A stretch of DNA of 64,000 nt from Nonomuraea endophytica (GTDB taxonomy: Bacteria; Actinomycetota; Actinomycetes; Streptosporangiales; Streptosporangiaceae). Positions within the stretch are counted from its first letter, which is position 1; each line of letters opens with the position of its first letter. The position numbers and the translations under genes were made by a program. Positions 27,132-35,027 of this stretch are shown piece by piece. The DNA is taken from assembly GCF_014203235.1 (NCBI RefSeq), contig NZ_JACHIN010000007.1, positions 284,560-348,559 on the forward strand, in the 5' to 3' direction. Below the pieces are notes generated by a model that was not told where the DNA came from, made no database searches, and worked only from the letters and a program-made list of their open reading frames with translations.

Positions 27132-27253
27132 ACGGCGCGTCGTCACGGCGGCCCGCCACGCACGCTGGACGACCGTCTCCCTGGACGGGGGCCGGCCCCG
27201 TGCGGCGGGTGGGGCCGGGACGGCTTGCCGTAACGGATGGAACCGCCAGAGCC

Positions 27254-27289
27254 GGGCCCGCACGGGATGGAGAGCTCCCGTGCGGGCCC
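27254..27289. terminator. Bidirectional hairpin between convergent genes
   Basis: Perfect 14-bp arms GGGCCCGCACGGGA (27254-27267) and complement (27276-27289), 8-nt loop. It lies between the secreted-protein gene and the convergent malic enzyme gene. Confidence 0.75.
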
Positions 27290-27300
27290 CACCAAATGGA

Positions 27301-28710
27301 TCAGGCCTCGGTGAAGCCGCGGGCGCGGCCGCCGGCGGACTCGCGGACTGCCGCCGCGACGGCGGTGGCAACGTCGGGGTGGAACACGCTCGGGACGATG
27401 TAGTTGGGCCCCAGCTCCTCCGGCGTCACCACCGCGGCCAGCGCGCCCGCGGCGGCCAGCAGCATCTCCTGCGTCACCCCGCCCGCCTGCGCGTCGAGCA
27501 GGCCGCGGAAGACGCCGGGGAAGGCGAGCACGTTGTTGATCTGGTTGGGGTAGTCGGAGCGGCCGGTGGCCACGACCGCCGCGTGCTCGCGGGCGTCGTC
27601 GGGCTGGACCTCGGGCTCCGGGTTGGCCAGCGCGAAGACCACCGCGTCGTCGGCCATGGTGGCGATGTCGTCGCCGTTGAGGATGCCGGGCGCCGAGACG
27701 CCGACGAAGACGTCCGCGCCCTTCACCGCGCCGCGCAGGTCGCCGGAGTAGCCCTCGGCGTTGGTGTGCTCGGCGATCCAGCGCAGCGACTCGTCGAGGT
27801 CGTCGCGGCCCTTGTGGACCGCGCCGAGGTAGTCGCAGACGATGACGTTGCGGGCGCCCGCGGCGAGCAGCAGCCGCAGTACGGCGTTGCCGGCCGCACC
27901 GGCCCCCGCCATGGTGATCCTGACCTGGCCGATCTCCTTGCGGACCACGCGCAGGGCGTTGGTGAGCGCGGCGAGCACGCAGATGGCGGTGCCGTGCTGG
28001 TCGTCGTGGAAGACGGGGATGTCGAGCAGCTCGCGCAGGCGGCGCTCGATCTCGAAGCAGCGGGGCGCGGAGATGTCCTCCAGGTTGATGCCGCCGAAGC
28101 CGGGAGCGATGACCTGCACAGTGCGGACGATCTCGTCGACGTCCTGCGTGTCCAGGCAGATGGGCCAGGCGTCGATGCCGGCGAAGCGTTTGAACAGCGC
28201 CGCCTTGCCCTCCATGACCGGCAGCGCGGCCTCGGGACCGATGTTGCCCAGGCCGAGCACGGCCGAGCCGTCGGTGACCACCGCGACGGTGTTGCGCTTG
28301 ATGGTCAGGCGGCGCGCGTCCTCCTTGTTGCGCGCGATGGCCATCGAGACGCGGGCCACACCGGGGGTGTAGGCCATCGACAGCTCGTCGCGGTTGCGCA
28401 GCGGCACCTTCGACTTCATCTCGATCTTGCCGCCGAGGTGCATGAGGAAGGTCCGGTCGGAGACCTTGTGGATGACCACGTCCTCGATGGCCTCGAGCTG
28501 GTCGACGATGGCCTGCGCGTGGTCGGTGTCGCGCGCGGCGCAGGTCACGTCGATGCGGAGCTTGTCGTGGCCCGCGGTGTTGACGTCGAGGGCGGTGACC
28601 ACCCCGCCCGCGGTCTCTACGGCGTGGGTGAGCGCGCTGACGGCCTTGCCGCCGGCGGGCACCTCCAGCCGCACGGTGATGGAGTACGACACACTCGGAA
28701 CGGTCGCCAC
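27301..28710 (-). CDS. NAD(P)-dependent malic enzyme with N-terminal ACT-like domain
   Basis: 469 aa. Oxidative decarboxylation of malate to pyruvate. Residues 1-80 look like an ACT regulatory domain (SITVRLEVPAGGKAVSALTHAVE), followed by the malic domain (MAYTPGVARV; FHDDQHGTAICVLAAL) and a Rossmann NAD(P) domain (GAGAAGNAVLRLL). This ACT-malic layout is standard in actinomycetes. ATG at 28708-28710. The promoter region is shared with a divergent PLC-like gene and contains a long palindrome. Confidence 0.94.
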   Translation of the reverse strand: MATVPSVSYSITVRLEVPAGGKAVSALTHAVETAGGVVTALDVNTAGHDKLRIDVTCAARDTDHAQAIVDQLEAIEDVVIHKVSDRTFLMHLGGKIEMKSKVPLRNRDELSMAYTPGVARVSMAIARNKEDARRLTIKRNTVAVVTDGSAVLGLGNIGPEAALPVMEGKAALFKRFAGIDAWPICLDTQDVDEIVRTVQVIAPGFGGINLEDISAPRCFEIERRLRELLDIPVFHDDQHGTAICVLAALTNALRVVRKEIGQVRITMAGAGAAGNAVLRLLLAAGARNVIVCDYLGAVHKGRDDLDESLRWIAEHTNAEGYSGDLRGAVKGADVFVGVSAPGILNGDDIATMADDAVVFALANPEPEVQPDDAREHAAVVATGRSDYPNQINNVLAFPGVFRGLLDAQAGGVTQEMLLAAAGALAAVVTPEELGPNYIVPSVFHPDVATAVAAAVRESAGGRARGFTEA

Positions 28711-28787
28711 GTCATCGCTCCTTCAGGGCCTGACCAAGAGTGCCTTCCATGGTGCCACTTCTCGCGAGTGGACGATCCCACGGCGGA

Positions 28788-28832
28788 TGTTTTCCGATAT
28801 TTCCTCTAAAGATCAGGAAATATCGGAAAACA
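28788..28832. promoter_or_regulatory. Perfect 18-bp-arm palindrome in the malic enzyme/PLC promoter region
   Basis: TGTTTTCCGATATTTCCT (28788-28805) and its exact complement (28815-28832) with a 9-nt loop. It is strikingly AT-rich against its surroundings and lies 78 bp from the malic enzyme start and 65 bp from the PLC start. It is downstream of no gene, so a terminator role is unlikely; an operator or an mRNA 5' hairpin for the PLC gene are the main options. Confidence 0.75.
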
Positions 28833-28896
28833 CAGCAACGGAGTGTTCATCCACTCCCCCAAGGGTCGTCTCGTAACCCCTGCACGAGGAGCACCA

Positions 28897-30039
28897 TTGC
28901 GCACCCCCGCCCTGCTGGCCGCCACCGCGCTGGCCCTGCTGACCACAGCGGCGCCCGCGACGGCGGCCGGGAACGAACTCCGCATCAACCACGTCCAGAC
29001 CATGGCGACGCACAACAGCTACCACCTGGAGCTGACCGACGAGGAGAAGGACGTCCAGCGCAGGACCGACCGCAACTGGTGGAATCTGCAGTACTCGCAC
29101 ACCGCGATCCCCAACCAGTTCGCCGCCCAGCACGTACGCGGCATCGAGCTGGACGTCTTCCCCGACCCCAAGGGCGGCCTCTACGGCAGCCCGCTGGTGC
29201 GCCGCGACGCCGGCCTGCCCCCGCTGACCGACCCCGACCTGGCCAAGCCCGGCTTCAAGGTCCTGCACTGGGGCGACCACGACTACGCCTCCAACTGCAC
29301 GTCGCTGGTCAAGTGCCTGCGCCAGGTCAAGCAGTGGTCCGACGCCAACCCGGGCCACGTGCCGATCACCATCCTGACCGAGCTCAAGCGCACCGACCCC
29401 GCCAAGGAGGCGATGGGCGGCGCCAAGAGCCCGCCGTGGGACACGGCCCTGCTGGACGCCCTCGACGCGGAGATCCGCTCGGTCTTCCCCGGCGAACGGC
29501 TCATCACGCCCGACAGCGTCCGCAGGGCCGGCCGCACGCTCGAGGAGTCCGTCCTGAAGTACGGCTGGCCGCGCCTGGACCGCTCGCGCGGCAAGGTCAT
29601 GTTCTTCATGGACAACCAGGACCCCGCCCTGCAGGCCCACTACCTGTCAGGACGGCCGAGCCTGGAGGGCCGGGTGCTGTTCACCAACTCCCGCCCCGGC
29701 CGCCCCGACGCCGCCTTCATCGGCTGGAACGACCCGCTCGGCGCCAACGTCGCCCAGATCCAGGAGTTCGTGAAGAAGGGCTACTACGTGCGCACCCGCT
29801 CGGACGTGCCCTTCACCGAAGCCCGCTCCGGCGACACCACGCGGCTGAGGTCCGCCCTGGAAAGCGGCGCCCAGATGGTCAGCACCGACTTCCCCGTCAT
29901 CGGCCTGTCGGCGCGCAACGGCTCCGAGTACGTGGGCGAACTGCCCGGCGGCGCCACGGCCCGATGCAACCCGGTCAGCGCCCCGAGGGGCTGCCGCGAC
30001 CACCGGCTGGACGTCAGTCCAGGGCCTCGGCAGCAGTGA
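28897..30039 (+). CDS. Secreted calcium-dependent phosphoinositide phospholipase C-like protein
   Basis: About 380 aa with a signal peptide (RTPALLAATALALL..., cleavage near residue 24). Resembles the PLC-like phosphodiesterase family with Ca-dependent phosphoinositide PLC members: catalytic-His region MATHNSYHLE, GIELDVFPDPKGG (Glu/Asp metal site) and FKVLHWGDHDY. The best start is TTG at 28897 behind GAGGAG (28886-28891, 5-nt spacing), which also gives a proper signal peptide; the in-frame ATG at 28843 would add 18 residues. The 3' end overlaps the convergent kinase gene by 26 bp. Confidence 0.83.
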   Translation: MRTPALLAATALALLTTAAPATAAGNELRINHVQTMATHNSYHLELTDEEKDVQRRTDRNWWNLQYSHTAIPNQFAAQHVRGIELDVFPDPKGGLYGSPLVRRDAGLPPLTDPDLAKPGFKVLHWGDHDYASNCTSLVKCLRQVKQWSDANPGHVPITILTELKRTDPAKEAMGGAKSPPWDTALLDALDAEIRSVFPGERLITPDSVRRAGRTLEESVLKYGWPRLDRSRGKVMFFMDNQDPALQAHYLSGRPSLEGRVLFTNSRPGRPDAAFIGWNDPLGANVAQIQEFVKKGYYVRTRSDVPFTEARSGDTTRLRSALESGAQMVSTDFPVIGLSARNGSEYVGELPGGATARCNPVSAPRGCRDHRLDVSPGPRQQ

Positions 30040-30643
30040 CGATCACCTCTACGCAGACCGGCACCGGGATCAGCGTGCTGTCCACGGCCAGCTGGTATTG
30101 GCAGGGCTCGGCCGGATCCACCCGGTAGAAGTGCCGCACGTAAGCGGTGCGGGCCCGGTCGTTGTCCTCGATCGTGTGACGCGCCTCCTTCTCGGAGACC
30201 TCCGAGAGGGTGGCCGTCTGCGCGATCCGGCGTTTCAGCGGGGCGTCCAGCCGTACGTGCAGGGCGCCGGGGTAGTCGGCCAGCACCACGGCTCCGGCCC
30301 GGCCCAGGAAGACGCCGCCGGTCTGGTTGGCCGTCTGCTTCATCGTCCGCTCGGTCCTGCGCACGAACTCCTCAGGAGCCAGGGGCAGGACGCCGGGCAC
30401 GTACATGTCCACGCCGCCGAACGTGACCGTCGGCAGCCGCATCGCACCGGACAACAGCCGGCCGAGGCCGTGCTCCGCCCGGTCGTCGTGAGCCAGCGCC
30501 TCCTCCAGCGAGCAGCCCAGCTCCTGGGCCACGGCGCTGGGGATGGCGCGGTCGACGAAGGGCACACCAAGCCGTTCGGCCACGGCCGGACCGATCAGGT
30601 GCCCGGCCGTGCCGTACGTCGCCGAAATCGTGACGACCCGCAT
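30014..30643 (-). CDS. Cytidylate kinase-like family protein
   Basis: 209 aa of the cytidylate-kinase-like P-loop family (PF13189-type). It starts MRVVTISATYGTAGHLIG, with a modified P-loop (GTAGHLIG rather than GxGKST), and has GVFLGRAGAVVL and VRLDAPLKRRI. The substrate is not established for this family; it is not the essential CMP kinase. It starts 17 bp after the stop of the thioredoxin-like gene on the same strand. Confidence 0.8.
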   Translation of the reverse strand: MRVVTISATYGTAGHLIGPAVAERLGVPFVDRAIPSAVAQELGCSLEEALAHDDRAEHGLGRLLSGAMRLPTVTFGGVDMYVPGVLPLAPEEFVRRTERTMKQTANQTGGVFLGRAGAVVLADYPGALHVRLDAPLKRRIAQTATLSEVSEKEARHTIEDNDRARTAYVRHFYRVDPAEPCQYQLAVDSTLIPVPVCVEVIVTAAEALD

Positions 30644-30659
30644 ATCTCCAGGTTAGACG

Positions 30660-31604
30660 TCAGAAGAGGGCATTAGCCAGGGCCCGGCGCGCCTTGGCCA
30701 GCGACGGGTCCTCAGCGGGCAGCGCGTCGAACAATCCGAGCAGGTGCCGGCGCGCCTTCTCCCGGTCGTCACCCGAGGTGCGCTTGACCACGGCCACCAG
30801 CCGCGCGAACGCCTCGTCCACCGATCCGGCCAGCATCTCCAGGTCGGCCGAGAGCAGCTGAGCGTCGACGTCGGCCGGGTCCTGGGCGCGGCGCCGCACC
30901 TCGTCGGGGTCGGCCGTCATCGTGCGCTTGATCAGCCCCACCCCGGCCAGGCCCATCCTGGCGTCCTCGTCGCCCGGCACCCGGGCCAGCAACCGCTGGT
31001 AGGCCGCCTCGGCCTCGTCGAGGTCGCCCTTGTCGATCGCCTGCTCGGCGGCGAGCAGGTCGGGGTCGGCGGGCGGCTCGGCCTGAGCCTGCGGCTCCTG
31101 CTCGTCGCCCTCCTGGAGCTGCGGGCGGGCGTCGGGGTTGGCCTCGTAGAACTGCTCGACCGCGCCCATCAGCTCATCCAGCCAGCGCTGGATCTCCGCC
31201 TCGGGCAGCACCTGCTGGAAGCCGGTCACCGCCTGGCCCTGGAAGATCGCCAGCACCGTCGGCACCGCCTGCACGCGCAGCGCCTGCGCGATCTGCGGGC
31301 TGGCGTCGACGTTCACCTTCGCGAGTACGGCCCGGCCGCCCATCCCGGCGACCACCTTTTCCAGCGCGGGGCTGAGCTGGGCGCTGCCCGGCGCCCGGGG
31401 CGACCACAGGTCGAGGATGACCGGCACCGTCATCGAACGGTCGATGACCTCGGTCGTGAACGTCGCCTCGGTGACGTCGGCCACCGACGCCGACGCGGCC
31501 TGGGGACCCGCGGCCTCCCGCCTGGCCTGCGCCTCCAGTGCCTGCTTACGCGCGCCCAAGTCCACCGCTCCGTAGAGCGACCCGGGCCTAGAGAAGTCCG
31601 CCAT
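30660..31604 (-). CDS. Thioredoxin-fold protein with C-terminal TPR-like domain (CnoX/YbbN type), redox Cys absent
   Basis: About 314 aa. An N-terminal thioredoxin fold (residues ~50-155: VPVILDLWSPRAPGS, LAKVNVDASPQIAQALRVQAVPTVLAI) is followed by a TPR-like helical domain (about 180-314). The usual WCxxC is replaced by WSPRAPGS, so it cannot act as an oxidoreductase; related proteins act as chaperone-like holdases. ATG at 31604 is used; 31613 is also possible. The start overlaps the end of the MarR gene by 17 bp. Confidence 0.82.
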   Translation of the reverse strand: MADFSRPGSLYGAVDLGARKQALEAQARREAAGPQAASASVADVTEATFTTEVIDRSMTVPVILDLWSPRAPGSAQLSPALEKVVAGMGGRAVLAKVNVDASPQIAQALRVQAVPTVLAIFQGQAVTGFQQVLPEAEIQRWLDELMGAVEQFYEANPDARPQLQEGDEQEPQAQAEPPADPDLLAAEQAIDKGDLDEAEAAYQRLLARVPGDEDARMGLAGVGLIKRTMTADPDEVRRRAQDPADVDAQLLSADLEMLAGSVDEAFARLVAVVKRTSGDDREKARRHLLGLFDALPAEDPSLAKARRALANALF

Positions 31605-32139
31605 GCTCCTCATCTTGCCGCATGGAGGACGCGCGGAAGTCACCAGCCGCCACCCTGAGAGTGCGCAGCTGGTCGAACATCTGCTTCAGCTCGGCCTCGC
31701 CGTACATCTCCATGCCGAACTCGGCGGTCATGAGGTCGGCGGTCGCGCGGCGGACGGCCTCGCGGCCGGCGTCGGTGATCTCGGCGAGCACCCCCCGGCC
31801 GTCACGCGGGTTGGGCAGGCGGGTGACCAGGCCGGACCGCTCCAGCCTGTCGACCGTGTTGGTGACGCTCGTGGGGTGGACCATGAGGCGTTCGCCGATT
31901 TTCGACAGCGGGAGCGCGCCGGTTCTGCTGAAGGTCAACAACACCAATGCCTCGTACCTCGCGAAGGTCAAGTCGTAAGGCTTAAGGAGCGAGTCAAGTT
32001 GCGACAGCAGGATCTGATGCGCTCTCATGATCGAAGTAACGGCGGCCATGGCGGAAGAGGGCCCGAAGTGAACACGCCAGGTCTCGGCGGCGCGTTCGAT
32101 GGGATCGAACGGCAGGTTGAGCGACTTCGGCTGTGGCAC
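31588..32139 (-). CDS. MarR-family transcriptional regulator
   Basis: 183 aa winged-helix regulator: LTFARYEALVLLTFSRTGALPLSKIGERLMVHPTS core, recognition helix SVTNTVDRLERSGLVTRLPNPRDGRG with the typical wing. ATG at 32137-32139. It overlaps the start of the thioredoxin-like gene, so the two may be co-expressed; the ligand and target genes are unknown. Confidence 0.88.
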   Translation of the reverse strand: MPQPKSLNLPFDPIERAAETWRVHFGPSSAMAAVTSIMRAHQILLSQLDSLLKPYDLTFARYEALVLLTFSRTGALPLSKIGERLMVHPTSVTNTVDRLERSGLVTRLPNPRDGRGVLAEITDAGREAVRRATADLMTAEFGMEMYGEAELKQMFDQLRTLRVAAGDFRASSMRQDEEHGGLL

Positions 32140-32362
32140 AGCGCTACGTTAGCGCTGGTTCGTCTGATTACGTAGCGCAGCCGGACGCACAAGCTTGACC
32201 AAGAACGCCGCCTTCAATCATCACGCTCAGTTATGGTTCTCGCACGGAAGGTGACGCGGAGCGCAAAGTTCGGAAGAAGCCGTGGGGACGGCCCGGACAC
32301 CTCAGCTTCGCGGCGCCAAGGGGCACGGGGGGTGCTTTTGATGTACGTCAACGGGGTTTTCT

Positions 32363-33673
32363 GTGCGTGAGCACGCGGGTGTCACTCGCGAGGAGCTGAA
32401 GCACAGCGCGGCGGTCACCGTCGCGGTCCTGCTCGCTCTGGGCCTGATGGCGGCATGGAGCGTGCTCATCCCCGGCGTCGACGCCTGGGAGAACATCGTG
32501 GCCGCCGTGATCGGCTCGCTCCGGCTCACCGGCCCGGTGGCTGCGGCTTTCGCCGCCTGGGTGGCGCTGCGCAAGCGGCGCGCGCTGCGGGGCCGCTCTC
32601 TGTCGACCTGGCGTGCGCTGAAGGCGCCGCTGGCCATCCTGGTGGTCGTAACGGGCTCGTTCGCCGCCACCGTGCTCGTGCTCGCGATCAAGACGGTGCT
32701 GACCGAGCAGGCGGGCCGGCTGAGCCTGTCCGGGCTCGGCATGGGCATGGCCGGGCTGGCGCTCTACTCCGTCGTCGGGTGGGTCGCCGGGTGGCTGCTG
32801 CCCTACCCCTTCATGCCGCCGGTGGCCGGGATCGCCTGCTACGGGGTGTTCACCTGGCTGGCCGAGGGGCGTCCGTGGGCCGACCGGCTGGCGCCGGGCA
32901 CGGGCGAGCCGTACGACCTGTTCCAGGGGCTCAGCGGGGCCGCCTTCCTCGACCAGACGTTGTGGCTGATCGGGATCACCGCCGCGCTGCTGCTCGGCTG
33001 GGCGGCCGTGGTGACGCGGCAGGCCCTGGTGCTGGCGTGCGCGCTGCTGGCCGTGATGGCGGCCGGTACGGGCGTGGCGCGGCTGCTGACCGACCCCAAG
33101 CCCGCCGCCGCCCAGGCGATCGCCTACAGCTGCCAGGACTGGCCGATCACCGTCTGTGTCCACCCGGGCATGCGCGGCGGGCTGACCGAGCTCGGCGCCA
33201 CCTTCACCAAGATCGCCTCCCGCCTGTCCGGCACGCCCGCCGCCTTCACCCGGGTGGAGCAGCGCCCGCTCGGCGAGCCGCTGAAGTCCGCCTCGGGGCT
33301 GGCCGCCATCCACGTGCCCGACCTGTCGGCCGGGTTCGCCGACGAGGCCGCCTACGCCTACATCGAGTCACTGGCGGCCAAGTGCACCGACTCCCCCTCC
33401 GACGGCTACCGCGACATCGTCATGGCGTGGCTGCGCGGCGAGCCGCTGCCGGGCGGGCCGCTGCCCGAGCACCAGTACGCGGCGGCGTGGTTCTCCGGGC
33501 TGAGCGAGCCGCAGCGCCGCGAGTGGCTGCGCATGTTCTACAACGAGTTCCAGTCGTGCAGGCTGTCGGGCACCCACTTCGGCGGTGGACCCATGGCCAG
33601 TGCCGTACCGGCCTCGCCAACGCCGATATATCCGGTGTATCCGACAGGAATGTCACCCCAGAGCTGGCAATGA
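32363..33673 (+). CDS. Hypothetical multi-pass membrane protein with external C-terminal domain
   Basis: 436 aa from a GTG start. Six to seven hydrophobic segments occupy residues 15-240. The C-terminal 190 residues are soluble, start with a YSCQDWPITVCVHPGM segment, contain four Cys and end in a Pro-rich tail. The layout (permease-like helices plus external domain) resembles actinomycete membrane proteins found with ABC transporters, but no ATPase gene is adjacent. No family recognised with certainty. Confidence 0.6.
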   Translation: MREHAGVTREELKHSAAVTVAVLLALGLMAAWSVLIPGVDAWENIVAAVIGSLRLTGPVAAAFAAWVALRKRRALRGRSLSTWRALKAPLAILVVVTGSFAATVLVLAIKTVLTEQAGRLSLSGLGMGMAGLALYSVVGWVAGWLLPYPFMPPVAGIACYGVFTWLAEGRPWADRLAPGTGEPYDLFQGLSGAAFLDQTLWLIGITAALLLGWAAVVTRQALVLACALLAVMAAGTGVARLLTDPKPAAAQAIAYSCQDWPITVCVHPGMRGGLTELGATFTKIASRLSGTPAAFTRVEQRPLGEPLKSASGLAAIHVPDLSAGFADEAAYAYIESLAAKCTDSPSDGYRDIVMAWLRGEPLPGGPLPEHQYAAAWFSGLSEPQRREWLRMFYNEFQSCRLSGTHFGGGPMASAVPASPTPIYPVYPTGMSPQSWQ

Positions 33674-33701
33674 TGATCGTCGTGCGGGTAGTACTGCCCG
33701 C

Positions 33702-34352
33702 ATGACGACATCTCCCCTGACGCGACGTCGCAGGTGGCGCCATATCGCCGGGCTCCTCGTACTCGCCGCCCTGCTCATCGTCGGCGGGCGCCTGGCCTGG
33801 GCCTGGTGGAACCCCCTTGGCGAGCAGACCATAGACCGCAGCCAGCCCGTCCTCCTGCAGTCCATCCACGACCTGAGCCGCTTCGAGGCGGCCACCGGCA
33901 CCTTCCAGGTCGTCGTCGACCTGGAGAAGGACGCCAACTTCCTGCCCGACGCCATCAAGGGCAGCCGCACCCTGTTCGTCGGCTCCGGCGGCGTCGACGC
34001 CTACGTGGACTTCTCCGGCCTCGCCAAGGACGCCGTCACCGTCTCCGAGGACCGCACCCAGGTCACCCTGCGCCTGCCCCGGGCCCAGCTCGAGAAGCCC
34101 AACATCGACAACAACCGCTCCTACGTCTTCGCCCAGCAGCGCGGCCTGCTCGACCGGGTCGAGGACTTCCTGTCGGCCAGCCCCACCGACCAGCGCGAGC
34201 TGTACGTCCTGGCCGAGAAGAAGATCGCCGAGGCGGCCACCGCCAGCGACCTGCGCGCCCGCGCCGACACCAACACCAAGGTCATGCTCCAGGGACTGCT
34301 GAAGTCACTGGGCTTCTCCAAGGTCACCGTCAAGTTCTCGGACGAGCCCTAG
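33702..34352 (+). CDS. DUF4230 family membrane-anchored protein
   Basis: 216 aa: a basic N-terminus, one transmembrane helix (about 14-34) and an external domain with LLQSIHDLSRFEAATGTFQVVVDLEKD typical of DUF4230. Function unknown. The ATG at 33702 is 28 bp after the previous stop codon, suggesting an operon. No strong ribosome binding site is visible. Confidence 0.78.
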   Translation: MTTSPLTRRRRWRHIAGLLVLAALLIVGGRLAWAWWNPLGEQTIDRSQPVLLQSIHDLSRFEAATGTFQVVVDLEKDANFLPDAIKGSRTLFVGSGGVDAYVDFSGLAKDAVTVSEDRTQVTLRLPRAQLEKPNIDNNRSYVFAQQRGLLDRVEDFLSASPTDQRELYVLAEKKIAEAATASDLRARADTNTKVMLQGLLKSLGFSKVTVKFSDEP

Positions 34353-34389
34353 GGACGCCCAGGACCCCGTCTAGGTACCCCCGGACCCG

Positions 34390-34441
34390 CCTAAGGCACA
34401 CAGATAAGGCATCCGCCCGATGTGGCGGGGTGGGCCTTAGG
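34390..34441. promoter_or_regulatory. Inverted CCTAAGGC/GCCTTAGG boxes upstream of tandem small genes
   Basis: CCTAAGGC (34390-34397) and GCCTTAGG (34434-34441) form an 8-bp inverted repeat with a 36-bp loop; the first box is itself inside a GCCT-A-AGGC palindrome. It lies 57 bp before the first small gene. Operator or leader stem-loop is possible. Confidence 0.35.
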
Positions 34442-34497
34442 AGGAGTCTTAAGAGTGCAAGGAAACAACAGCACCAAGACACCGGGAGTCACCCGAA

Positions 34498-34641
34498 ATG
34501 AACGCCGAGCTTGAGTACGCGCTCATGAAGAACCACGCCGAGGAGCTGCGCCGCGTAGCCGCCGAGCACCGCAGGGCCGTGGAGGCGAGCAAGGGCCGCA
34601 AGGGCCGTCGCTCGGTCTTCGCCAGGCTTCTCTCCCACTAA
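34498..34641 (+). CDS. Small 47-aa hypothetical protein, first of a tandem paralogous pair
   Basis: Starts MNAELEYALMKNHAEELRR, continues as a charged helix (AAEHRRAVEASKGRKGRRS) and ends SVFARLLSH. Nearly the whole peptide is predicted as an amphipathic helix, with acid-rich start and basic middle. A GGGAG site lies 8 nt before the ATG. The next gene encodes a close paralog with the same start and end motifs, strong evidence that both are real. Function unknown. Confidence 0.8.
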   Translation: MNAELEYALMKNHAEELRRVAAEHRRAVEASKGRKGRRSVFARLLSH

Positions 34642-34675
34642 GACCTTCCCCCCTTACGACTCCAGGAGGCTTCCG

Positions 34676-34813
34676 ATGAACGCTGAACTCGAGTACACCG
34701 TGATGAAGAACCACGCCGAGGAGCTTCGCAAGGCCGCCGCCGAGCACCGGCGGGCCCGCGAGGCGCGTAAGACCGGGCGTCGCTCGGTGTTCGCCAAGTT
34801 CCTGTCCTCATGA
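34676..34813 (+). CDS. Small 45-aa hypothetical protein, second of a tandem paralogous pair
   Basis: Starts MNAELEYTVMKNHAEELRK and ends RRSVFAKFLSS, about 70 percent identical by eye to the 47-aa protein 34 bp upstream. An ideal AGGAGG site precedes the ATG. Synonymous differences between the two copies (for example GCCGAGCTT against GCTGAACTC for Ala-Glu-Leu) indicate selection on the protein. Followed by two strong terminators. Confidence 0.82.
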   Translation: MNAELEYTVMKNHAEELRKAAAEHRRAREARKTGRRSVFAKFLSS

Positions 34814-34824
34814 CCACCGCACGA

Positions 34825-34858
34825 TGGCCCGGCCGCCACCTCCCTCGCGGCCGGGCCA
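34825..34858 (+). terminator. Hairpin terminator after the small gene pair
   Basis: Perfect 12-bp arms TGGCCCGGCCGC (34825-34836) and complement (34847-34858), 10-nt loop. Confidence 0.75.
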
Positions 34859-34888
34859 AACTGCCTCCCTAGCCGCACCCACCGCCCC

Positions 34889-34924
34889 GGCCGCATGGCG
34901 AGATACCCGCCAAGCGGCCTTTTT
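34889..34924 (+). terminator. Rho-independent terminator with T tract
   Basis: GGCCGCATGGCG (34889-34900) against CGCCAAGCGGCC (34908-34919), one mismatch, followed by TTTTT (34920-34924). Second of two consecutive terminators. Confidence 0.78.
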
Positions 34925-35027
34925 GCGCGCCCACCGACCCTTCCGTGCCCCGAGGGTGCTTCATACATCTTCAGGGCTTTTCGGGGTCTCTGGAAGTTTT
35001 GTGCGCCTAGAGGGCTTTCGGGTGGGT

